The notes beneath the pieces were generated by a model that did no database searches, was not told the DNA's origin, and was given only the letters and a program-made list of their open reading frames with translations. Positions 1 through 8,798 of a DNA stretch of 64,000 bases are shown one piece after another; the first letter of the stretch is position 1, and each line of letters starts with the position of its first letter. A program made the position numbers and the translations under genes. The stretch is from Hyphomicrobiales bacterium. Its GTDB lineage: Bacteria > Pseudomonadota > Alphaproteobacteria > Rhizobiales > Rhizobiaceae. The DNA lies in NCBI GenBank assembly GCA_900468285.1, contig UBTF01000012.1, positions 1 to 64,000 of the forward strand, given 5' to 3'.

Positions 1-207
1 GGCGGCGGCAACGGCAATGGTGGTGGCGGTCACGGTTCCGGCGGTGGCGGTCATGGCAATGGCGGAGGTCACGGCGGCAGCGGCGGTGGTCACGGTTCCG
101 GCGGCGGAGGTGGTCACGGTTCCGGCGGCGGTGGCGGCCATGGCTCCGGCGACGACGGCGGACACGGTGGCGGCCATGGCAATGGCGGGAACGGGAACGG
201 GAACTAA
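1..207 (+). CDS. Gly/His-rich low-complexity protein, C-terminal fragment
   Basis: Reading frame 1 is open from the first base to a TAA at 205-207 and encodes 68 residues that are almost entirely Gly, with regularly spaced His, Ser and Asn. The recurring unit is roughly HGSGGGG or HGNGGG, and the protein ends in alternating Gly-Asn. The N-terminus lies outside the window. A strong terminator follows about 95 bases downstream, which supports this frame as the coding one. Such tails occur in secreted or surface structural proteins and in metal-binding proteins, but nothing here fixes a function. The alternative frame 2 reading, rich in Val and Ala, is a shadow of the same repeat. Confidence 0.6.
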   Translation, partial: GGGNGNGGGGHGSGGGGHGNGGGHGGSGGGHGSGGGGGHGSGGGGGHGSGDDGGHGGGHGNGGNGNGN

Positions 208-300
208 CAGCGGCGCGACTGATATCAAGTTGTTTTTTCAACTTTTTTCAGCAAAGCAGCCGTGGCAGAAAAGAATGGCATTTTGCCATTGCTGATAGAC

Positions 301-328
301 GGGGCCGCATCGCGCGGCCCCTTTTTTT
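301..328 (+). terminator. Rho-independent terminator
   Basis: A perfect 8-bp stem (GGGGCCGC with GCGGCCCC, loop ATCGC) is followed by seven T. It ends the Gly/His-rich gene and overlaps the stop codon of the converging AsmA-like gene. Confidence 0.85.
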
Positions 329-3300
329 ACTGGAATTCGAAGATCTGACGGAAAACGCCCGGCGCGATCAGCGAGAGCGGATTGATTGCCAGACGTGGCG
401 TATCCGTCTGGCCGGTCAGCTTGAAGGTAATGCCCAGAAGTCCGCGGTCACGGCCGTTTCCGAGAAAGATGCCGATGAAAGGTAGTTCGCCAAAAAGGCG
501 GTTGAGGCCATAGGCCGGCATGAAGGTACCGGTCATATCCATGTTGCCGTTCTGGTCTTTGACGATTCCCTGGAAGGTCGCTCCGATCTGCTCTCCGCGC
601 ACGACGCCGTTTTCAAGAGCAAGCGTACCGTTGACGTAAACCACCCTTGCAAAACCGCGCTGAAACTTCTCCGAACTCACATCGATGTTGCGTTTGACGG
701 CAGTGTTGAGGCTGCGCCCGTCCTCTCCCGTCGGCGTCGCCACGATGTCCTGAAGTTTTGCTTCGTTGAGAACCGCAAAGTTTCTCAGATCCAGCGACCC
801 GCTCCAGTCATTGCCATTGGCTGTTGTCAGCGCCAGATTCAGTAAGCCGCCACGCACGCGTGAGTATAGATTGGTGAAGCGGGCGAAAGAACCTGCGTCG
901 CTGGTGGTAAGATTGATTGTGCCACCGTCTCCACGATTGGTGGTCTGCACCACGACCGCCTGTCCACGACTGGTGACAGCCTTGAGATCGACCGTCCGCA
1001 GTTTGCCTTCGCGTAGATTGACGTCGGCGCTGACATTGCTCATGACCTCATCATTGAAACCATAGATCTTGTCGAGTTGCGCCTTGACCGAAAAGGAGCC
1101 GAAATCACTTTCACCGGCAGCTGCCGGACTACCAGCCTTGCCGCTGGAACTCCGAAGCTTTGCAACGAGTGGACGAAGGTCCGCCGACTTTCCGCTTGCA
1201 TTGATCGTGTAATTTTTACGCGCCGAGGAAATCGACACGGCAAAATCGTCCTGCGGCGAAAGCTGGAAGCGCGAGAAATTCGCAGCCGTCAGCCCGCTCT
1301 TGTCGAAGCTCAGTTCACCGGCTGCGCCGAAACCATCGCCCTTCAACGAGAAGTCACTGATCGACGTCTTCCCATCGACCGTGTCCATCACGAAGGATGC
1401 ACCTGCAGGAATACCGGCACCCTTCGTCCAGCCTATGCCCGGCAAAATGATGGAGGCATTGGAGAGGTCGAGCTTCACCGTTTGATGATGAGGGTCAGAA
1501 CCGTTGAGCTCAAGCAGCGTGGTGCCACCCAGGATTTTCGTCAGCTCTGGTGCCAGTTTTGCGATATGGCCTGGCTCCAGCGTCGCCTTCAGCACCATCT
1601 GCTTCGGCACCGTGCTCGCTTTGCGCGTCGGCTGAACCAGATCAAGCTCCATTGGCACATCGTCGATATGCGCCTTGCCCTTGAGGCTGAGGGCATCCTT
1701 GTCGACAGAAAGAGGCCCGTCGATTGCCGAGACCTTTCGACCTGCAAATGGTCTTGTGAGAGAAACACCGTCCAGATCAAGCTTTGCCGTCCATTCCGGT
1801 GCAGGAGGCTGCTGGCTGGCAAGCAGGCCGATGGTCAGTTTCGCATTAGCAGTCACCGGTCCTGAAAAATCCTCGGGCTTGAACTCGGAATCCTTCAACG
1901 CATTGATCGGTTTGAACGAGGCGAGTTCGGCAACGGCATCCGCCGCGCCTGAGACATTCAGGTCGAGATCGGCCATCAGCGGCTTCTCATAGACCGAATT
2001 AATCGAGAAGTGACTGTTTTGAAGCTCAAGCGTGCGACCGGATGGAAAATACGAGGTCGCCTTCCTGATATCGACATCGATCCTTTCGCCGACAAGCTCG
2101 AAGTGGGCGGAGGCGTCGCGCAACGGCGGTATGTCGCCCGCGACGTTCAGGCGCGTATCGTCTACGTCGAATTTGATCTGCAATTCACTGGCGGCAAGCT
2201 CCAGCGGACAGCCCGGCCCGCACATTCTTCCCTCGGGGATGAAAACAGCAATCGATCCGTTTCTGACCGTCCCGCCAAAAAGGTTTGCAACCACCCATGG
2301 GCGTGCCTTGCGCGCCATCCAGAACGGCCAGAGCTGTTTGACCGCCGTGGCCTCCATCTTGGCGATCTGTCCGCCAAAGCTGATCTCGGGAGACCCTTGA
2401 CTGACGAAATGGACCTTGAGCGAACCCGCCATGTCGCCGAGTGGACTTTTCACGTAGAGCGCAGGCACGTCCAGACGGCGCGTCGTCTTGTCAAAGGTAC
2501 CGTCGGCATTGAGATCGAAGGTAACCGGTGGCTCGCCTCCGCCTTCGGCAATTGCTGTTGCCTGCGACATGCGCAGCGCGAGATCGAAACCGGCCGCGCT
2601 GTCACGGATCTGCGCACGCAGGGGCAAAATTGTCTGGCCCAGCGTCAGTTGCGAATCCTCTACGGCAATCACGTTGTTGTCAAAGTCATAACGTGCCTTG
2701 ATCAGGCCGCTCGTCACCGTCTGCGCGTCGCCGCCGATGTAGAGCTTGCCATCGCCTACACCCATTGACACACCCAGCGACGGCTGCTGGTCTGCGACCT
2801 TTCTGTTGCCGACGATGTCCAGGCCAGCCTTGACGTTGAGCCCCTGATGCATGAGCCCTTCCGGGTCGTGCTGCTCCACCAGTGGCCCGATGTCGAAGCC
2901 ATCAAGGCGGGCGGAAAAGCCGTCAATAACACCGCTTGCGCCTTTGGCGCTCAGGGAAAGGGTCGCGACCTCGCCGTTGAATGCGACATTGCCATCCAGC
3001 GAATAACCGCCCTGTCCATCCGGCACCAGCGACAGTTCTCGCAACGAAATCACGCGCGGCTGGCCATTCTCCTTTGGTGGAAGCCGGATGGCGATATCGG
3101 AAAGATCGATTTCCTCGGTCCCGCTGCGTTCGAAAGCCACCGCGAAACGATCCAGTTCGGTGAAAGCGAGTTCCAGGTAAGACGGCACGTCAGCGACGCG
3201 AAATTTTGCCCAGTCGAGCGCCTGGCCCTTCGGAAGCAAAGCCGTATCGAGCTCCATGCCGGTCGCTTCGAGACTTTGAACGGAAACACGTCCCGTGATC

Positions 3301-3725
3301 AGCGCAAGTGGATCAAGTGCCATGCCGATGGCACGTGCACGGCTGAGATGCAGGCCGGTATCCTGCTCGATGATATCCACATCCTGCGCCACGAGCGCCA
3401 GATGAAAGCCGGATGCAAAGCGCACTGTGGTAGAGCCGATCCGCGCCTCGTAACGGGAGCCGAGCGCATGTTCGAGCGCCTGCTTTGCCTGCTTTGAAAG
3501 TGTTGCATCGATCGAGCCTGTCTCAACAGACAGGATGATGCCGCCCACCGAAATGAAGGCCAGCACGACCATTGCCGCAAAGACCTTGAACAGCGTCCGC
3601 ATCATGGAACGCGGCGCCGGACAATGAACAATGATGGGATCTTCCACCTGCGCAGAAGGCATCTCGTGCAGCGGCGTTATTTCGCGCTTGCTGAAGCTGA
3701 CCTTTTCGCCACGAATTTCCGCCAT
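327..3725 (-). CDS. AsmA/YhdP-like membrane-anchored protein (DUF3971)
   Basis: This 1132-residue protein has a cytoplasmic N-terminus of about 43 residues, one membrane segment at about 44-66, and a very long, beta-rich, repetitive periplasmic part. The C-terminal 180 residues contain the AsmA-like pattern of FARFTNLYSRVRGG followed by a conserved end around LPFIGIFLGNGRDRGLLG. Relatives (AsmA, YhdP, TamB) are inner-membrane proteins thought to bridge to the outer membrane and move phospholipid. That role is inferred by family only. The gene diverges from bcp, and its stop codon lies in the terminator of the preceding gene. The start ATG at 3725 was kept because the membrane segment follows at a normal distance, although later Met codons (residues 22, 41, 42) exist. 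Confidence 0.75.
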   Translation of the reverse strand: MAEIRGEKVSFSKREITPLHEMPSAQVEDPIIVHCPAPRSMMRTLFKVFAAMVVLAFISVGGIILSVETGSIDATLSKQAKQALEHALGSRYEARIGSTTVRFASGFHLALVAQDVDIIEQDTGLHLSRARAIGMALDPLALITGRVSVQSLEATGMELDTALLPKGQALDWAKFRVADVPSYLELAFTELDRFAVAFERSGTEEIDLSDIAIRLPPKENGQPRVISLRELSLVPDGQGGYSLDGNVAFNGEVATLSLSAKGASGVIDGFSARLDGFDIGPLVEQHDPEGLMHQGLNVKAGLDIVGNRKVADQQPSLGVSMGVGDGKLYIGGDAQTVTSGLIKARYDFDNNVIAVEDSQLTLGQTILPLRAQIRDSAAGFDLALRMSQATAIAEGGGEPPVTFDLNADGTFDKTTRRLDVPALYVKSPLGDMAGSLKVHFVSQGSPEISFGGQIAKMEATAVKQLWPFWMARKARPWVVANLFGGTVRNGSIAVFIPEGRMCGPGCPLELAASELQIKFDVDDTRLNVAGDIPPLRDASAHFELVGERIDVDIRKATSYFPSGRTLELQNSHFSINSVYEKPLMADLDLNVSGAADAVAELASFKPINALKDSEFKPEDFSGPVTANAKLTIGLLASQQPPAPEWTAKLDLDGVSLTRPFAGRKVSAIDGPLSVDKDALSLKGKAHIDDVPMELDLVQPTRKASTVPKQMVLKATLEPGHIAKLAPELTKILGGTTLLELNGSDPHHQTVKLDLSNASIILPGIGWTKGAGIPAGASFVMDTVDGKTSISDFSLKGDGFGAAGELSFDKSGLTAANFSRFQLSPQDDFAVSISSARKNYTINASGKSADLRPLVAKLRSSSGKAGSPAAAGESDFGSFSVKAQLDKIYGFNDEVMSNVSADVNLREGKLRTVDLKAVTSRGQAVVVQTTNRGDGGTINLTTSDAGSFARFTNLYSRVRGGLLNLALTTANGNDWSGSLDLRNFAVLNEAKLQDIVATPTGEDGRSLNTAVKRNIDVSSEKFQRGFARVVYVNGTLALENGVVRGEQIGATFQGIVKDQNGNMDMTGTFMPAYGLNRLFGELPFIGIFLGNGRDRGLLGITFKLTGQTDTPRLAINPLSLIAPGVFRQIFEFQ

Positions 3726-3826
3726 TCGTCTGTGCTTGCTCCTGGAATTGCCCCGGCCATGATGGAAATCAGGGCCTTATCGACGTGACGGGACGAACCA
3801 ATCACACCGCGTGACTCGTCACAAGA

Positions 3827-3855
3827 CTGGACGACGCTCTTATTCGGTATATATC
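3827..3855 (+). promoter_or_regulatory. Promoter for bcp
   Basis: CTGGAC at 3827-3832, a 17-base spacer, then TATATC at 3850-3855. This fits the rhizobial vegetative pattern CTTGAC-N17-CTATAT and sits about 48 bases before the bcp ATG. Confidence 0.5.
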
Positions 3856-3902
3856 CAATACTGGCCCATGTACTCAACAATCCGGCGAAAGAAAGGTCAC
3901 CC

Positions 3903-4370
3903 ATGACAGATTTGGCAATCGGCGATAAGGCTCCGGATTTTACCCTTCCCAGAAACGGCGGCGGTGAGATCAATCTTGCAAGCCTTCAAGGCAAGGCGGT
4001 CGTGCTTTACTTCTACCCCAAGGATGACACATCCGGCTGCACCGTTCAGGCGCTCGATTTCAGCGCGATGGGAGCCGATTTCGAGGCTGCAAACTCAGTC
4101 GTCATTGGCATTTCCCCGGACTCTGTGAAAAGTCACGACAAGTTTGCGGCAAAACACGCGCTTACCGTCATGCTCGCCTCCGACGAGGAGAAGACTGTTC
4201 TGGAGACCTATGGCGTTTGGAAAGAAAAGAGCATGTATGGCAAGAAATACATGGGCGTTGAACGCACGACCTACCTGATTGCACCCGATGGCAAGATCGC
4301 CAAAATCTGGAGCAAGGTGAAGCCAGCAGGTCACGCTCAGATCGTTCTCGAGGCAATCCGAGCGCTGTAA
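3903..4370 (+). CDS. bcp: Peroxiredoxin of the BCP/PrxQ family
   Basis: This 155-residue cytoplasmic thiol peroxidase reduces hydrogen peroxide and organic hydroperoxides. The peroxidatic cysteine is C46 in the motif DDTSGCTVQA, inside the usual thioredoxin-fold context (VVLYFYPKDDTSGC). The resolving cysteine found five residues later in E. coli BCP is replaced by Leu, and no other Cys is present. The enzyme is therefore expected to work in a 1-Cys mode with an external thiol. Length is normal for the family. The gene has its own likely promoter, and its stop overlaps the start of the DUF455 gene by one base (TAATG), so the two are probably translationally coupled. Confidence 0.92.
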   Translation: MTDLAIGDKAPDFTLPRNGGGEINLASLQGKAVVLYFYPKDDTSGCTVQALDFSAMGADFEAANSVVIGISPDSVKSHDKFAAKHALTVMLASDEEKTVLETYGVWKEKSMYGKKYMGVERTTYLIAPDGKIAKIWSKVKPAGHAQIVLEAIRAL

Positions 4371-5191
4371 TGCCGTCTGCCCCGATATCGCTGCGAGGCG
4401 GCGCAAGCGAAGCCATCGCCTGCGCCGATCTTGATCGCAAAACCGCTTTGACACAGGATGTTGCAACGCGCTGGTTCGAGCGACGGATATCATTGCGCTC
4501 TCCCTTGGACCCGAAGTTGCCGGACCGTCCCGGCAGGCCGGACAAGCCGGAACTCGTTGCACCTACAGCCGTCGAGCGACGCTCCCTGCATAGCCTCAAA
4601 GGCCGGATCGCACTTCTGCACGCCATCGCCCATATCGAACTCAATGCCGTTGATCTCGCTCTGGATATCGTCGCGCGCTATGCCAGCGAGCCTGTCCCGC
4701 ACTCATTTTTCGATGGCTGGATGCAGGTGGCCTTTGAAGAAGCCAAGCACTTCAAGCTGGTCCGCCAACGATTGAGAGACCTTGGGGCGGACTACGGAGA
4801 TTTGCCAGCCCATGACGGCCTTTGGCAGGCAGCCCACGCTACACGCAACGACCTCACCGCTCGGCTTGCGGTCGTGCCCCTGATCCTGGAGGCGCGCGGG
4901 TTGGATGTTACGCCTTCCCTGCAAGCCAAAATGCGCGAGACCGGCGATCTCGAAAGTGCTGCCGTTCTGGACATCATCTACAATGACGAGAAAGGCCATG
5001 TCGCGATCGGAGCAAAATGGTTCCGTTTTCTCTGCGCCCGGGAACGGAAGGATCCCGCCGACACGTTTCGCCAACTCGTTCGCGCCAATTTTCGCGGACC
5101 GTTGAAACCGCCCTTTAATGATCTGGCGCGTGCGGAAGCCGGTCTTACACCCACTTTTTATCGTTCCCTCACCGCTGTCAGCCAAAGCTGA
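4370..5191 (+). CDS. DUF455 family ferritin-like protein
   Basis: This 273-residue protein matches the DUF455 family, with a ferritin-like four-helix bundle. Candidate metal ligands are visible in IAHIELNAVDLALDI (about residues 84-98), in FEEAKHFKLV (about 122-131) and in YNDEKGHVAIG (about 204-214), giving the Glu and ExxH pattern of di-iron carboxylate proteins. Biochemical function is not established for the family. Its one-base overlap with bcp suggests a shared role in oxidative stress or iron handling, which is an inference from context. Confidence 0.8.
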   Translation: MPSAPISLRGGASEAIACADLDRKTALTQDVATRWFERRISLRSPLDPKLPDRPGRPDKPELVAPTAVERRSLHSLKGRIALLHAIAHIELNAVDLALDIVARYASEPVPHSFFDGWMQVAFEEAKHFKLVRQRLRDLGADYGDLPAHDGLWQAAHATRNDLTARLAVVPLILEARGLDVTPSLQAKMRETGDLESAAVLDIIYNDEKGHVAIGAKWFRFLCARERKDPADTFRQLVRANFRGPLKPPFNDLARAEAGLTPTFYRSLTAVSQS

Positions 5192-5263
5192 TGGGAAAGT
5201 CAAAGTTTCATTAACCTTAACAAATTACTATTGCCTCAGGACGAATTGGCCGGAGGTGGAATT

Positions 5264-6535
5264 TTGACGGACGCGGGTAAAAGCCTGTCATTTGGCAAAC
5301 GGCGCCAACAGCACGTCCTCATTCTCGCCAGCGGCGAAAAGGTACGTCACATCACCATCCGCCCCTGGCTCGCAGCCAGCGCGCTTTGCCTCGCCGGCTT
5401 GCTGAGTATCGGCTATATCGGCTCGACGGCCTACCTCATTTTGCGTGACGATCTGGTTGGCGCAACCATTGCCCGCCAATCCCGCATCCAGCGAGAATAT
5501 GAAGACCGCATCGCGGCCCTGCGTGCGCAGGTAGACCGCGTCACCTCCAAGCAATTGCTGGATCAACAGGTCGTGGAACGAAAGGTCGAGCTTCTGCTGC
5601 AGCAACAGAGCGCCCTCACCTCCCGCCATGGGCGCATGAGCGAGTTGATGGATCGGGCGGAGAAATCCGGCCTCATTGAAAGTGAAGCCAAGGCCCCGCC
5701 TTTAAACGCCTTCAGCCCTGACAAGCGCGCTAGCGTTTCCGGCGCCAGCAACGCACTCGAAATCCTGATAGCTCCCACCGGCAAGGCAAGTGAATTGAAG
5801 GGCAGCCTGACTTACTCGGCAGGCAGCGACCGCTTGTCGGACCGCAGCCTCTCAAGAATGATCGATTCGCTAAGCAAGGTTGAAAGCGACCAATTGAACC
5901 GAATCGCCACACTGACGACGGGCGCCGAAACCAAGGCGGATGCCATGGCCGATATCATCAGGCGTACCGGCATCAAAATCGAGGAGCATACGGAAGATAA
6001 TGTCGGTGGACCATTCGTTGAGCCTCTAACGGCCAGCGCTGACACGTTTGAAGCGTCGCTGAGCAATCTCGACAATGCACTGAACCGGCTGGAAACGGTC
6101 AGGGGCGCTGCGGTCGCCCTGCCCTTCGGCAATCCTGCTCCCGGACGGGAAATCTCAAGTCAGTTTGGAAATCGGATCGACCCCTTCCTCGGTCGGCTCG
6201 CCTTGCACGCAGGTGTCGATTTCGTTGCCGAAACCGGCGCAGACGTCCAGACCACCGGTGCCGGGACAGTGATAAATGCCGGTTTTTCAGGTGGTTACGG
6301 CAACATGGTTGAAGTGGACCATGGCCGAGGCATCACAACACGGTATGGCCACCTCTCGCAAATCCTAGTCCGGCAAGGCGAAAAGGTGAGCATTGGAGAC
6401 GTCATTGGTCGGGCTGGCAGCACCGGACGCTCGACCGGCCCACACGTTCATTATGAAGTGCGGCTCAACGATACGCCTGTTGACCCGATGCGATTTCTTG
6501 TCGCCGGGACGGAATTGAAAACATACTTGCAGTAA
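5264..6535 (+). CDS. M23 family metallopeptidase, membrane-anchored
   Basis: The protein is a LytM/NlpD-type endopeptidase-like protein of about 423 residues. It has one membrane segment near residues 34-58, a Glu/Gln-rich coiled coil (about 65-150), a linker, and a C-terminal M23 domain of about 120 residues. The domain shows the zinc ligands HAGVD and HVH, so it may be an active peptidoglycan hydrolase. An upstream TTG at 5231 is in frame, but a clear Shine-Dalgarno CGGAGG (5251-5256) lies between it and the TTG at 5264, so the latter is the likely start. Related proteins act in cell separation and wall remodelling. It follows DUF455 after about 70 bases. Confidence 0.85.
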   Translation: MTDAGKSLSFGKRRQQHVLILASGEKVRHITIRPWLAASALCLAGLLSIGYIGSTAYLILRDDLVGATIARQSRIQREYEDRIAALRAQVDRVTSKQLLDQQVVERKVELLLQQQSALTSRHGRMSELMDRAEKSGLIESEAKAPPLNAFSPDKRASVSGASNALEILIAPTGKASELKGSLTYSAGSDRLSDRSLSRMIDSLSKVESDQLNRIATLTTGAETKADAMADIIRRTGIKIEEHTEDNVGGPFVEPLTASADTFEASLSNLDNALNRLETVRGAAVALPFGNPAPGREISSQFGNRIDPFLGRLALHAGVDFVAETGADVQTTGAGTVINAGFSGGYGNMVEVDHGRGITTRYGHLSQILVRQGEKVSIGDVIGRAGSTGRSTGPHVHYEVRLNDTPVDPMRFLVAGTELKTYLQ

Positions 6536-6638
6536 CAGGCAGGGACGAGCGCCACATCTTCCGGAGTAGCGTACCGATTGCGGGGCGTTATGCTTTCGTC
6601 TCGCCAGGATGTATCATTTTGGGATAAATCCCTGTTTC

Positions 6639-6667
6639 CTTGACTTTCTGGCAATTTGGGCCTATCT
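6639..6667 (+). promoter_or_regulatory. Promoter for the DEAD-box helicase gene
   Basis: CTTGAC at 6639-6644, exactly 17 bases, then CTATCT at 6662-6667. This is five of six at -10 and a perfect -35 against the rhizobial consensus. It lies inside the longest open frame, which argues that translation begins downstream of it. Confidence 0.6.
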
Positions 6668-6743
6668 CGCCGCTATAGTCTGCGGCGTCGCCGTTGTGAC
6701 AGCGAAGTGTTCTTTTCGAACCAACACGGAAACCGTTTTTCCT

Positions 6744-8243
6744 TTGACAACATTCTCTGATCTTGGCCTGAGCCAAAAAGTCCTTTCCGCTATCGAAGAT
6801 GCCGGCTACTCGACGCCGACGCCTATTCAGGCGGGCGCAATTCCGCCAGCACTCGAACGACGTGATATTTGCGGCATCGCGCAAACTGGCACGGGCAAAA
6901 CTGCTTCCTTCGTCCTGCCGATGCTGACACTTCTGGAAAAAGGCCGAGCGCGCGCAAGAATGCCGCGCACCCTTATTCTGGAGCCGACCCGGGAACTTGC
7001 AGCCCAGGTCGCCGAGAACTTCGAAAAATACGGCAAGAATCACAAGCTGAACGTTGCGCTTCTGATCGGCGGCGTTTCTTTCGACGAGCAGGACCGTAAA
7101 CTGGAACGTGGCGCCGATGTTCTCATCTGCACCCCTGGCCGCCTGCTCGACCATTGTGAGCGCGGCAAGCTGCTGATGACCGGCGTGGAAATCCTCGTCA
7201 TCGACGAAGCGGACCGCATGCTCGATATGGGCTTCATCCCTGATATCGAGCGAATCGCCAAGATGATTCCCTTTACCCGTCAGACGCTGTTCTTCTCGGC
7301 AACCATGCCGCCGGAAATCCAGAAGCTGGCAGACCGCTTCCTGCAGAACCCTGTGCGCATTGAAGTTGCCAAGCCCTCTTCAACGGCAAAGACGGTGACG
7401 CAGCGCATCGTTGCCACACACGACAAGGACTATGAAAAGCGCGCGATTCTTCGCGAACTGATCAAGGCCCAGACGGATTTGAAGAACGCGATCATCTTCT
7501 GCAATCGCAAGAAAGATGTCGCCGATCTCTTCCGTTCGCTTGAGCGTCACGGTTTTTCGGTCGGCGCACTGCATGGTGACATGGACCAGAATTCACGCAC
7601 CAAGATGCTCGCGGGCTTCAAGGACAATCAGATTACGCTGCTCGTTGCATCGGATGTTGCTGCCCGCGGTCTCGATATTCCCGATGTCAGCCACGTCTTC
7701 AACTTCGACGTTCCGATCCATGCGGAAGACTACGTTCACCGCATCGGCCGTACCGGACGTGCAGGTCGCTCCGGTGCCGCCTTCACGCTGGTGAATCGTC
7801 GCGATACGAAATATCTCGACGCCATTGAGAAGCTGATCAATGAAAAGATTGAATGGCTGAATGGCGACCTGACGGCGCTGCCTGCGCCAATGGAAAGCTT
7901 CGCTTCCGAGCGTCCGCGCCGTGGCAAGGAAAAGGAACAGCGCGGCCGTGGTCGCGACAGAAATCGTCGTGAGCCTACCGAGCAGATCGAAACAGAAGTA
8001 AAACCCATTCAGCCAGCTGCAATCGTCGATGTTGCGGCCAACGGAGGCGAAAAGTTGAAGGCAGAGCGCAAGCACGAGAAGGCCCCCCGCAATTTCGAGC
8101 GGAACCACAACGCGCCGCCTGCGAACGACGATAATCGCGAACGGCGCCGCCACTACCGCGACCACGACGATGGCCCGACACCCGTTGGTTTCGGCGACGA
8201 CATTCCTGCTTTCATGCTGATCGTGGCCAACGCCAAGGCGTGA
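6744..8243 (+). CDS. DEAD-box RNA helicase (RhlE-like)
   Basis: An ATP-dependent RNA helicase of about 499 residues. In order it shows the Q motif (TPTPIQ), Walker A (AQTGTGKT), PTRELA, DEAD box, SAT, and the C-terminal HRIGRTGRAG motif, followed by a basic, Arg/Glu-rich tail typical of RhlE-type proteins. Likely roles are ribosome assembly or RNA turnover. The frame is open from an ATG at 6609, but that ATG precedes a good promoter at 6639-6667 and would add a hydrophobic N-terminus foreign to the family. The TTG at 6744, giving MTTFSDLGLS, matches how the family begins. The 3' end overlaps the Nudix gene by four bases. Confidence 0.9.
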   Translation: MTTFSDLGLSQKVLSAIEDAGYSTPTPIQAGAIPPALERRDICGIAQTGTGKTASFVLPMLTLLEKGRARARMPRTLILEPTRELAAQVAENFEKYGKNHKLNVALLIGGVSFDEQDRKLERGADVLICTPGRLLDHCERGKLLMTGVEILVIDEADRMLDMGFIPDIERIAKMIPFTRQTLFFSATMPPEIQKLADRFLQNPVRIEVAKPSSTAKTVTQRIVATHDKDYEKRAILRELIKAQTDLKNAIIFCNRKKDVADLFRSLERHGFSVGALHGDMDQNSRTKMLAGFKDNQITLLVASDVAARGLDIPDVSHVFNFDVPIHAEDYVHRIGRTGRAGRSGAAFTLVNRRDTKYLDAIEKLINEKIEWLNGDLTALPAPMESFASERPRRGKEKEQRGRGRDRNRREPTEQIETEVKPIQPAAIVDVAANGGEKLKAERKHEKAPRNFERNHNAPPANDDNRERRRHYRDHDDGPTPVGFGDDIPAFMLIVANAKA

Positions 8244-8668
8244 CCGTGAAACCGGGCACGCATTTTCCCGGCGTTGGTGCCGGACTTCTAATCCAGCGTG
8301 ACGGGAAGGTTCTGCTGTACAAGCGCGAGAACCCTCCCGAAGCAGGACACTGGAGCATTGTTGGCGGCAAGGTTGACCATATGGAGACCGCCGCCACCGC
8401 TGCAAAAAGAGAGGCCGAAGAAGAAACCGGTCTCTTGATCGGTGAAACTCACCTGCTTTGTGTCAGCGAACAGATCATTCCAGCAGATGGCCAGCACTGG
8501 CTCTCCCTCATCTATGTAACAGATGACGTGCGTGGCGACGCGCGGTTAATGGAGCCGGAAAAATTATCCGATATGGGCTGGTTCGACATGGAAGATCCTC
8601 CGCAGCCACTGTCGCTTTTCGCCAAGGATGCGTTTCAGCATTTACGCAATCGTCGGTCCCGGTCGTAG
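8240..8668 (+). CDS. Nudix hydrolase
   Basis: This 142-residue protein has an intact Nudix box (G-x5-E-x7-REAEEETGL, about residues 42-64), which binds the divalent metal and cleaves nucleoside diphosphate-linked substrates. The N-terminal part (GVGAGLLIQRDGKVLLYKR) is the usual first strand pair. Substrate is not predictable. The GTG start at 8240 overlaps the TGA of the helicase gene (GTGA), so the two are probably co-translated. Confidence 0.87.
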   Translation: MTVKPGTHFPGVGAGLLIQRDGKVLLYKRENPPEAGHWSIVGGKVDHMETAATAAKREAEEETGLLIGETHLLCVSEQIIPADGQHWLSLIYVTDDVRGDARLMEPEKLSDMGWFDMEDPPQPLSLFAKDAFQHLRNRRSRS

Positions 8669-8798
8669 AAATTGCTCTACCTTGCTGAAAATACGCCAGG
8701 ATTTAGTCTGTTAGCGTGATTTAGGCAGCATTTCCTCTTTTGTAATCCGTCGCGTGTCGATAAACATCGCTGAACAGGAAGAGGAACACATCCGGTCG

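Noticed and set aside
17-295. Open frame of 92 residues, Val/Ala-rich, at the window start
   Set aside because: Shadow of the frame-1 Gly/His repeat; its end runs through the sequence just before the terminator and its composition is that of a shifted GGN repeat.
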